A stretch of 7,130 nucleotides of DNA from CAISTG01 sp964455185 (GTDB lineage: Bacteria; Patescibacteriota; Patescibacteriia; 2-01-FULL-39-33): the NCBI GenBank assembly GCA_964455185.1, contig CAYVUR010000029.1:1-7130 (forward strand), read 5' to 3'. Shown in pieces: positions 1 through 6,199 of the stretch; the stretch's first letter is position 1, and every line of letters begins with the position of its first letter. The notes beneath the pieces were generated by a model. That model was given only the letters and a program-made list of their open reading frames with translations, did not search any database and was not told the DNA's origin. The position numbers and the translations under genes were made by a program.

Positions 1-6
1 TCATTC

Positions 7-39
7 GAGTTTAGCGGCACTCACAAGGTCGCTAAACTC
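7..39 (-). promoter_or_regulatory. G+C-richer leader hairpin at the window edge
   Basis: GAGTTTAGCG (7-16) and CGCTAAACTC (30-39) form a perfect 10-bp stem with a 13-nt loop. Neither strand has a T-run after it, so it is not a standard terminator. On the minus strand an ATG at 41-39 runs into the stem and opens a six-codon frame (MSLATL, then TGA at 23-21). A GTG at 20-18 follows at once and its frame stays open to the window edge. It may be a translation-controlling leader or a leader-peptide element; I do not recognise the RNA family. Stem seen directly; everything else is inference. Confidence 0.45.
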
Positions 40-86
40 ATAACCTATTCTATACTATACCTTACCTTTAATTTATATATATTTAT

Positions 87-115
87 CAGACTCTATAATA
101 ATTAAAAAGAGTCTG
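87..115. promoter_or_regulatory. second hairpin in the 5' leader
   Basis: CAGACTCT (87-94) and AGAGTCTG (108-115) form a perfect 8-bp stem around a 13-nt A/T loop. On the plus strand it is followed by TTTTAAGG, so it might be a weak terminator for a gene entering from the left. On the minus strand it lies within the leader of the outgoing transcript, followed by an A/U-rich but broken tail. Direction of action cannot be settled from the sequence. Confidence 0.45.
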
Positions 116-129
116 TTTTAAGGAACTAA

Positions 130-149
130 ATTGAGTTGTTTAACTCAAT
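130..149 (-). promoter_or_regulatory. 5'-terminal hairpin of the outgoing transcript
   Basis: ATTGAGTT and AACTCAAT form an 8-bp perfect stem with a 4-nt loop. On the minus strand it starts almost exactly at the predicted transcription start. A hairpin at the very 5' end commonly protects bacterial mRNA from decay. It could also act as a weak terminator for the polysaccharide operon, because TTAGTT follows it, but the tail is poor. Pairing seen directly; role inferred. Confidence 0.5.
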
Positions 150-154
150 ATGTC

Positions 155-183
155 ATTATATCACATTGATATTTTTTTGTCAA
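155..183 (-). promoter_or_regulatory. perfect-consensus sigma70-type promoter for a gene beyond the window
   Basis: On the minus strand TTGACA (183-178), a 17-bp spacer (177-161) and TATAAT (160-155) make an exact consensus promoter. It lies 68 bp past the end of the DUF11-like gene and points out of the window towards position 1. The predicted start of transcription is about 147-151. The spacer and -10 contain an inverted repeat, ATATCA-cat-TGATAT (158-172), which could be a small operator but is almost all A/T. The gene it serves is not in view. The strength of the match suggests a highly or constitutively transcribed product. Confidence 0.8.
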
Positions 184-251
184 TACTTTATTAACTATTT
201 TTTATATATTTAAATAATTTATTTAAAATTAGATAAAATTATTAATTTTTA

Positions 252-1442
252 TTAACTATGATTACTTTTATCTTCAATAGTCAAAGATGTTATATTGGGC
301 AGACTCAAATTAAAATATTTACCGGTAAAAACATCTTTTCCTGATGCTTTAATATCAGAAATAATGGTTGTTGTCTGTCCAATTTGATTTTGATTAGGTG
401 TTAAAGCTACTTCTATAGCTGCTCCAATTTCCGGATAAAATTTAGTTGGAGCTAATAAGCGAGATACTTTCCAACTTATTTGACGATTAACTGGATCAAA
501 TTCTATCCCTGTTTCGCTAGTGGCGCTCATGTTGCCAGTAAGTTCTACATTATCAGCTAATTTTCCAGTTATAACAATATCACTAACATCATTGTAGTTA
601 GTTTCTAAATTAAAGAAAACCCACAATCGAGTAGTTTGTCCCACTATTGGAGGCATTGGTCCACGACCTAATTGTTCACCTTCAGCAGAATAATAGCGAG
701 AAAAAGCATTAACTTTAAATTCAGTGGAAATTTTGATTATTTCTTTATTAGATATAGAGGTTATTTTTTCTGTCGTTGAAGAATTATTAATATATTGACT
801 TTCAGCTTGAGCTATTAGAGCAAATTTAGTTTGAGAATCTGATTGTTGTTCAAATTTTTTTGCTAAAATCCCGTTGAATTTTATTTGGCCACTTTCTCCC
901 GGTTTAATTTCTTTAAGTTGAGCTAATTCATTACTGCTCCAAATAATTTTATTTTTACCTTGCCAAAATTCTCCATTAAGATCAAGAGTAATAACTGCTT
1001 CTCTAGCTATTGATTTTCCTTCATTTTTATAATTAATAATTAAAGTAAATTTTTCTCCTGGATCTAAAACTTCTTTAGATGATTGTAAATTTAATTTTAA
1101 ATTAGGAGCTTCAAAATTTATTGCTGGTTGTTTATTTTGCCAATTTATTTCAGGAGCAATCCAATCTTGAGGACGATGAGTTGCTAACCAAAAATTAAAA
1201 ATAATTAAAGATAAAATGATTATTATTAGAATAAAATCAGTAATTAAATGTAAATACCAAAATGAATTAGTTTGTGGTTTATAAAAACGGTGATAACGAC
1301 GTCGTGCTGGATTAATAATTATGTTAAGGGTGCCGATAAAAATATTAGGCAATTTATTTTCAGTTATTGGTTTAATTTCATGCCCTTCGACTTTAATTAT
1401 TTTTTGAGTTTGGGACTCATTATTAATTGATTTATGTTTCAT
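252..1442 (-). CDS. DUF11/CARDB-like membrane-anchored surface protein
   Basis: From the ATG at 1442 this is 396 residues. The first 65 residues are cytoplasmic, with a basic aromatic stretch ARRRYHRFYK (46-55). A single membrane helix follows (about 68-87), and the remaining 300 residues should lie outside. Residues about 113-240 look like a DUF11/CARDB-type beta-sandwich: LDPGEKFTLIINYKNEGKSI at 126-145 and KPGESGQIKFNG at 180-191. A second beta domain (about 245-390) begins RYYSAEGEQLGRGPMPP and contains TTRLWVFFNLE and DPVNRQISWKV. I recognise this style from Patescibacteria surface proteins of unknown function. No enzyme motif is visible; a role in scaffolding or adhesion at the cell surface is only a guess. 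A longer frame opens at 1496, but it would overlap the previous gene by 50 bp and encodes only a leucine-rich shadow of it. The ATG at 1442 lies 4 bases past that gene's stop, with a weak CGGAAA upstream. Final gene of the co-directional set. Confidence 0.75.
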   Translation of the reverse strand: MKHKSINNESQTQKIIKVEGHEIKPITENKLPNIFIGTLNIIINPARRRYHRFYKPQTNSFWYLHLITDFILIIIILSLIIFNFWLATHRPQDWIAPEINWQNKQPAINFEAPNLKLNLQSSKEVLDPGEKFTLIINYKNEGKSIAREAVITLDLNGEFWQGKNKIIWSSNELAQLKEIKPGESGQIKFNGILAKKFEQQSDSQTKFALIAQAESQYINNSSTTEKITSISNKEIIKISTEFKVNAFSRYYSAEGEQLGRGPMPPIVGQTTRLWVFFNLETNYNDVSDIVITGKLADNVELTGNMSATSETGIEFDPVNRQISWKVSRLLAPTKFYPEIGAAIEVALTPNQNQIGQTTTIISDIKASGKDVFTGKYFNLSLPNITSLTIEDKSNHS

Positions 1443-1446
1443 ATGT

Positions 1447-3528
1447 TTATTTTCCGTTAGCCATAAAAATATTAGTATTAAGAGCAATAATTTCATCTAA
1501 GCCGTCACCATCAATATCAGATGCAGTTATTTTAACACCAAAACGTTTAGTAGAATCATAAGCAAACCATTGATTAATAATTTGATTTGCTGAATTAAAA
1601 ATTTTAATATGTGGCCCGCCAGTAATTCCGGCCCCGGTAATAATTTCATCGCGACCATCACCATCGACATCTCCAGCGGCTACATTAACACCACCACGAA
1701 AATTAAATCCATAAGCAAAGAATTCTTTTTTTAAGTTACCTTCTTGATCAAATATTTTAACGTGTGGGCCACCACCAAATCCAGCCCCGGTAATAATTTC
1801 ATCGCGACCATCACCATCGACATCTCCAGCGGCTACTTGAACACCTAAATTAGTAGCTGAGGCGCGATAAGCAGAAAATTGTTTGCCGGTATCAAATAAT
1901 TGATTATTGTAGATTTTAATCAAATTTGAACCACCTCTTTCTGGAGAAACTAATATAGAATATTGGCCAGAACCTTCTAAATTAGCAACAGCAATACTAA
2001 TGCCTCCTTGAAATTTATCACCAAAAGGTTTGATTGTGTTTATAACTAACCCATTTGTGTCATAAAGAGTTACACTATTATTGCCAGCAACTAAAATTTC
2101 AATTTTTCCATCACGATTGATATCTTGTTTGATTATTTTTGAGTTACCTGAATAATTTTTATCATAAGTAAAAAACCCATTTCGTTTAATTTTTCCATTA
2201 ATATCAAAAATACGGGCAAAAGATCCATTAATAAAGGAAGCGTTTTCTATTTGTGAAATTGGACGCAATAAAATAATACCATCTTTTGAAGGAATTGTTA
2301 TTCGGTTAATAATAGAACCATCGTTGACTGAAATATCTTGTGTGCCATGTATTTTTTCATATTCCGCTTCTAAATTAATTGTTTGAGGTTTATTAGTAGA
2401 ATTAACTAATACAATACCTCGTTCAAAATCTCTTTGCCAAACACCTTCTTTAAAATTATAATCATTATGATTAAAAATATTAAAAGCGCGTTCAGTAGGT
2501 TGTCCTAAATCCACAGAATATTCATCGTACCACCATAAAGTAATACGACTTTCTGTTCCTGATTCAAAATTATAGTAGCCGTCACCTAGTAAGGCGCTAG
2601 TTAAACCAAATCTCATTGATTGGAAATCATATTTATTTCCAGTATTTTCTGTATCTGAATTGATAATATTTAATCTAGGCCAATAGCCAGTTTCTCCTAA
2701 AGAATAGTATTTTTTCATTTGATTACTCCAACCCCCCTCCCAATATTCAGGAAAACCTTCAAACATTCTGCCATTAGCGTAATCAAAGATTTCTAAATCG
2801 CCATTAGTAACAATTAAATAACTATTGCCAATTTTTTCTCTTAATTTATTAAAGAAATAACGATGTCCTTCTTGCCATAATTGATTGATAATTACCTCAT
2901 TATCTTTGTTTCCATCATTATTAATATCTATATCAGGAGAAAGCCAAGCTATATTTTGCGATGTAGTATCAAAAAATAATCCATCCCAATAACCAGTTTT
3001 TAAAACCTTTTCGTATAAAAAATCTATAAGATAATCACCATAACGTTTACCATCCCAGGATTTTACATAATGATTCATTAAATTATTATCTTTCCAAAGA
3101 TGTACTTTTTCTCCGGTATATTTTTTTATAATCCATTCTTCACGGATTCCCGAATTAAGTTCATGCCAAATGCCATTGCCGGATGGTTCATTATCATATA
3201 ATAAGGAATTAAGAGTTTCCACATTACTCGTATAAGCAAGTAAAATAATTTTAGGATTAAATTCTTTAATTTTTTTTAGATGTTCTGGATTATTTTGTGC
3301 TGCCATATTTAATATAGCTAAGTCATATCTAGCTATTTCTTTAGCAATTGATTCGTTAATTGGAGTAGCGAGATAAAAAGCAGCTATTTTAGGATAATTA
3401 GTGTAAGGTAAAATTATTGCCTCTCCTTGCTGATTATTAGAATACACCCAAAAGAAAATTATAGCCAAAATTGCAGTAGCAATTAGGATTGATTGTAATA
3501 TTAAAATTGTTGTTTTATTGTTTAACAT
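1447..3528 (-). CDS. membrane-anchored GHL15-like putative glycoside hydrolase with FG-GAP/VCBS propeller
   Basis: From the ATG at 3528 this is 693 residues. A signal anchor helix (about 8-29, no lipobox cysteine) would place the rest outside the cell. Residues about 45-340 resemble the TIM-barrel proteins called hypothetical glycoside hydrolase family 15. Marks are WDGLFFD (181-187), an acidic metal-loop-like segment D199/D201/N203/D205/G206, TNGDLEIFDY (241-250) and RMFEGFPEYW (254-263). D182 or D187 and E257 are candidate catalytic residues. A small beta-sandwich-like module (about 361-423) follows. Residues 430-693 form about five FG-GAP-type repeats; the third and fourth carry GDVDGDGRDEIITGAG, a calcium-binding pattern, and GGPHVKIF/GGPHIKIF. 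Substrate unknown, perhaps the polysaccharide made by this operon. A start at 3549 (seven residues longer) is possible; neither start has a ribosome binding site. The 3528 start gives a tidier signal anchor and a 14-bp overlap with the glycosyltransferase gene. Architecture is clear; enzymatic activity is inferred. Confidence 0.75.
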   Translation of the reverse strand: MLNNKTTILILQSILIATAILAIIFFWVYSNNQQGEAIILPYTNYPKIAAFYLATPINESIAKEIARYDLAILNMAAQNNPEHLKKIKEFNPKIILLAYTSNVETLNSLLYDNEPSGNGIWHELNSGIREEWIIKKYTGEKVHLWKDNNLMNHYVKSWDGKRYGDYLIDFLYEKVLKTGYWDGLFFDTTSQNIAWLSPDIDINNDGNKDNEVIINQLWQEGHRYFFNKLREKIGNSYLIVTNGDLEIFDYANGRMFEGFPEYWEGGWSNQMKKYYSLGETGYWPRLNIINSDTENTGNKYDFQSMRFGLTSALLGDGYYNFESGTESRITLWWYDEYSVDLGQPTERAFNIFNHNDYNFKEGVWQRDFERGIVLVNSTNKPQTINLEAEYEKIHGTQDISVNDGSIINRITIPSKDGIILLRPISQIENASFINGSFARIFDINGKIKRNGFFTYDKNYSGNSKIIKQDINRDGKIEILVAGNNSVTLYDTNGLVINTIKPFGDKFQGGISIAVANLEGSGQYSILVSPERGGSNLIKIYNNQLFDTGKQFSAYRASATNLGVQVAAGDVDGDGRDEIITGAGFGGGPHVKIFDQEGNLKKEFFAYGFNFRGGVNVAAGDVDGDGRDEIITGAGITGGPHIKIFNSANQIINQWFAYDSTKRFGVKITASDIDGDGLDEIIALNTNIFMANGK
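1631..1836 (-). repeat. 53-bp perfect direct repeat inside the propeller repeats
   Basis: Positions 1631-1683 and 1784-1836 are identical over 53 bp. They lie 153 bp apart, which is exactly 51 codons, so the repeat stays in frame. Both copies encode VAAGDVDGDGRDEIITGAG, the calcium-loop core of an FG-GAP blade. The rest of the 51-residue unit is similar in protein but has diverged in DNA. This points to a recent tandem duplication or gene conversion at the loop, or strong constraint on that loop. Identity was read directly from the bases. Confidence 0.9.
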
Positions 3529-4702
3529 TTTTAATTGATAAATAAGCATTAATTATTGACTGTAAATGTCGTTGAGGGGAATATCTTTCTTCGTTTGCTG
3601 ATTTAAAAGCTCCTTGAGATAATTTATTAATTAAATAAGGATTATTATTAAGTTTAGTTATAGTTTCTGCTAATTGATTAATATCTCCCGCATCAAATAA
3701 TAATCCATTTTCTTCTTCATTAATTAGTTCTAATAAAGCCCCAGAACGAGAAGCAATAACTGGTTTACCATAAGCTAAACTTTCTAAAACAGCTAAACCA
3801 AATGTTTCATGTACTCTAGTAGGAAAACAAACAAATTTAGCTTTGGTAATTAAATTATTTAATTCAATTTTATTTTTATTGCCTAATAATTCAATTTTTT
3901 CAGTTAAATTAAGTTCTTGAATTAATTTTTTTAATTTAACTTCTTCTGGACCTGAACCAGCTATTTTTACTTTGGGAGCCCCTTTTCCTAAATAAGCTAT
4001 GGCTCTAATTAAATCTTCAAAACCTTTGGTTTCATCTAGTCTCCCAAATGATAAAATGTAATCTCCTGAAACAGACTGAACACTAGAATTGTTCATTTCT
4101 ATAAAGTGTGGAATGACAATAATTTTATTTTCAGCATAGCCATGTTCAATTAGTTTATTTTTTACAAATTGTGAAGGAGCGATAAAAAGATCCACTTGAT
4201 TATAGATTTTAATAGCTTTATGAAAAGCAAATTCTAAACGTAAAATTAAATCAGCTATTAATGATTCTTTATGTCGTCCACGATAATTATCAGCGCGTAA
4301 AGTGTAGTTATAAGAAATAAGTTTGAAATCATGCACGGTCATAACTATTGGTAATTTAGCAGTTTTAGCGGCAGCAATTAAAGAAGGAGATAATTGATGA
4401 TAAATATTATGTAAATGTACTAAATCTGGTTTTTCATCATTAATTAATTTTTTGAGATTTTTAGCCGCTTTAAATGACCAAAAAATTCTACCAATTCTAA
4501 AAAGAGAAGCAAAAGAAAATTTATCTAATTCTAAATTATTTATAAAATATTTTTCTTGTTTACAAGGAATATTTTTAGGATTTTTTTGCGAAAAGTAAAT
4601 AATCTCGTGACCCGCATTAGTCAAAAGTTTAGAAAGAGAAAATAAGTAAGTTTCTGCACCTCCTTTGGGATAAAGGAATTTATTAATTTGTAATATTTTC
4701 AT
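3515..4702 (-). CDS. GT4 family glycosyltransferase (GT-B fold)
   Basis: This 395-residue, soluble-looking enzyme is probably cytoplasmic or membrane-associated and transfers a sugar from a nucleotide donor to a growing lipid-linked glycan. The N-terminal acceptor domain has the GGAETY loop at 14-19, PDLVHLHN at 92-99 and TVHDFKLIS at 122-130. The C-terminal donor domain has GRLDETKG at 220-227 (R221 and K226 in the usual phosphate-contacting places), AGSGPE at 248-253, and the EX7E motif E299-E307 within HETFGLAVLE. PVIASRSGALLELI follows, as usual in GT4. Length is normal, so it looks complete and active. The region after HDFKL lacks the cysteines I associate with many relatives; only C47 and C292 occur in the whole protein. 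Donor and linkage cannot be read from sequence. The ATG at 4702 directly opens the Rossmann strand MKILQINKF and overlaps the end of the polymerase gene. No clear ribosome binding site is present. Confidence 0.9.
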   Translation of the reverse strand: MKILQINKFLYPKGGAETYLFSLSKLLTNAGHEIIYFSQKNPKNIPCKQEKYFINNLELDKFSFASLFRIGRIFWSFKAAKNLKKLINDEKPDLVHLHNIYHQLSPSLIAAAKTAKLPIVMTVHDFKLISYNYTLRADNYRGRHKESLIADLILRLEFAFHKAIKIYNQVDLFIAPSQFVKNKLIEHGYAENKIIVIPHFIEMNNSSVQSVSGDYILSFGRLDETKGFEDLIRAIAYLGKGAPKVKIAGSGPEEVKLKKLIQELNLTEKIELLGNKNKIELNNLITKAKFVCFPTRVHETFGLAVLESLAYGKPVIASRSGALLELINEEENGLLFDAGDINQLAETITKLNNNPYLINKLSQGAFKSANEERYSPQRHLQSIINAYLSIKNVKQ

Positions 4703-6149
4703 TTTCTTTTATTATAAATGAAGTTCTAAGTAAACCTAAAAAAATCCAAAAAAATATAGCCATTAAATTAGTTTCTAAATAAGGTTGAAATAAACTAGCG
4801 AACAAAAAAGCTGCACAACCAGTAGCCAATCCTAAATAATAAGGCAATAATTCTTTGTGATTATAAATTTGTTTCCAAGCAGAAATTCCGGAGGCTAAAA
4901 TAAAGGCAAAAAATATCAAAAATCCTAAAATACCTAATTGTACTAAGAGTGCCAGTATTGAATTATGCATATTACGTATTTCTTCAAAATTTTGCCAATC
5001 TCCAGTATCTATTAATATACTTTTACCTAAACCGACGCCAAAAATAGGGTTTTTTTGCCAAGATTTTTTAGCATCATACCAAAGTTGTAATCTCCAACTA
5101 GCTGAGGTGTCTTCTCCAATATTAATTAAAGAAGTAGCTCGAGTTATTAAATTATTAGTTTGTTCACGAAAATTTTGACTGAAATTTGTTAAATAAAACA
5201 ATCCGGATATAGTTATTAATAGAGCAATTGTTGAAAGTATTATTAATCCTGATTTTTTAATATATTTATAAAGTTCTTTTTTGTTTTCTTGAGGCAATAA
5301 GAAAAAAAGTAAGATAAAAGAAAAAACAACATCAAGCCAAAGATGACGCATTAAAGATAGTATTATTCCAATTAACCAAAAGCCACCTATTAGAGAAGCG
5401 AAACCAACACTACTTAGACGTTTGAAAGCTAAAAGAGAAATACCCAAAATTAAGCATAACAACATATAAAAAGCATGAGTTCCGGCTAAATATCTAGTAC
5501 CTGATGTAGATAAGGGGGTATATTCAGTCCAAAGTCCATTACCACGTATTAAACCAATAAATAAAAAAACAATAATAATGCTTCCAACAATTAAAATTAA
5601 ATGAACTATTTTTTTAAAATCGATTTCATTTTTAATGGTTAATATAATAAAGAAATAAATTAAAGGATACCATACATAATTTTTAAAAGAACTAAAAGCT
5701 ACTGCTAAGTCTGCATTAATATCAAACATTGCTCTTATTAAATAGGTGGTGACTAGAATCATAAAAGCAATAAGTAATAATTCGGGCCAACTAAATTTAA
5801 TTTTTAACTTAAATTCTTTTATTTTTATACTTATAGCTAAAGCTATAAAAGAAAATAACATTATTATATCTATTGGATAAAGTTTATATATATAACGATC
5901 AATAATTAAACCTTGTAAAGTAAAAAAACGTTCAAAAATCATCGTTAAAACTATAATTAAAGGTAAACCAATATAATAATGATTGGGTAGAATTAAAATT
6001 AATGATAAAGCAAAAATTGCTAGCCAAATCAAATAAAAATTAGAATAAAAAGCAAAAATACCTATTAATAAAATAAAATATAGATATCCTAATAATAATA
6101 TTTTACCTTCTCTTTTTTTTAATAAAGGATTATTTTTGTTTAATAACAT
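4683..6149 (-). CDS. O-antigen ligase/polymerase family membrane protein (Wzy/WaaL-like)
   Basis: This very hydrophobic protein of 488 residues (counted from the ATG at 6149) has about 12-14 membrane helices. A long outer loop at roughly 321-397 carries the family signature. The loop holds an arginine in SWRLQLW (R353), then NPIFGVGLG (367-375), then H395-N396 in MHNSIL, followed by the helix LLVQLGILGFL. LMRHLWL at 266-272 sits where the family usually has an 'SR' motif. These are marks of the Wzy_C/O-antigen ligase fold, which polymerises lipid-linked repeat units or transfers glycan to an acceptor at the outer face of the membrane. Polymerase and ligase cannot be told apart from sequence alone. 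The copolymerase next door favours a Wzy polymerase. A start 10 codons upstream at 6179 is possible, but it would lie inside the hairpin. The ATG at 6149 follows a purine-rich AAGAAG and is preferred. The 3' end overlaps the next gene by 20 bp, which suggests translational coupling. Confidence 0.85.
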   Translation of the reverse strand: MLLNKNNPLLKKREGKILLLGYLYFILLIGIFAFYSNFYLIWLAIFALSLILILPNHYYIGLPLIIVLTMIFERFFTLQGLIIDRYIYKLYPIDIIMLFSFIALAISIKIKEFKLKIKFSWPELLLIAFMILVTTYLIRAMFDINADLAVAFSSFKNYVWYPLIYFFIILTIKNEIDFKKIVHLILIVGSIIIVFLFIGLIRGNGLWTEYTPLSTSGTRYLAGTHAFYMLLCLILGISLLAFKRLSSVGFASLIGGFWLIGIILSLMRHLWLDVVFSFILLFFLLPQENKKELYKYIKKSGLIILSTIALLITISGLFYLTNFSQNFREQTNNLITRATSLINIGEDTSASWRLQLWYDAKKSWQKNPIFGVGLGKSILIDTGDWQNFEEIRNMHNSILALLVQLGILGFLIFFAFILASGISAWKQIYNHKELLPYYLGLATGCAAFLFASLFQPYLETNLMAIFFWIFLGLLRTSFIIKENENITN

Positions 6150-6168
6150 ATTTCTTCTTAAAATAATC

Positions 6169-6194
6169 AAGCCGTCCAAATATTAAGACGGCTT
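6169..6194 (-). terminator. intergenic hairpin, possible partial terminator or processing site
   Basis: AAGCCGTC and GACGGCTT form a perfect 8-bp stem around a 10-nt A/T loop. It begins 5 nt after the stop of the copolymerase gene and ends 19 nt before the ATG of the next gene. On the minus strand it is followed by GATTATTTTAAG, which is U-rich but broken. That suits an incomplete terminator better than a full stop. It is the only G+C-rich stem between genes of the set. It could lower expression of the downstream genes relative to the copolymerase, or stabilise the 3' end of a processed first-gene mRNA. Stem seen directly; function inferred. Confidence 0.55.
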
Positions 6195-6199
6195 ACTGA

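Noticed and set aside
158..178. Short stem followed by seven T's on the plus strand, looking like a terminator for a gene from the left.
   Set aside because: The stem is almost all A/T and no plus-strand gene is present. The T-run is the spacer of the exact minus-strand promoter.
187..259. 12-bp direct repeat TTTATTAACTAT at 187-198 and 248-259, considered as target-site or attachment repeats.
   Set aside because: It is A/T-rich and short, encloses nothing like a mobile element, and is plausible by chance at this base composition.
1443..1496. An in-frame ATG at 1496 that would add 18 residues to the DUF11-like protein.
   Set aside because: It overlaps the end of the propeller-coding gene by 50 bp, has no ribosome binding site and gives a leucine-rich shadow sequence. 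The ATG at 1442, 4 bases past the stop, fits better.
1631..1836. The 53-bp repeat pair as a CRISPR or mobile-element repeat.
   Set aside because: Only two copies, in frame within a coding region and translating to a known FG-GAP blade motif.
6113..6120. A run of eight A's (minus strand) near the start of the polymerase gene as a slippage or phase-variation tract.
   Set aside because: It encodes ordinary lysine/arginine codons of a cytoplasmic N-terminus, and runs like this are common in such A/T-rich DNA. Nothing else supports phase variation.
6150..6179. An in-frame ATG at 6179 for the Wzy/WaaL-like protein.
   Set aside because: It lies in the loop of the intergenic hairpin and the 10 extra residues would run through its stem. 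The ATG at 6149 has a purine-rich AAGAAG in front.
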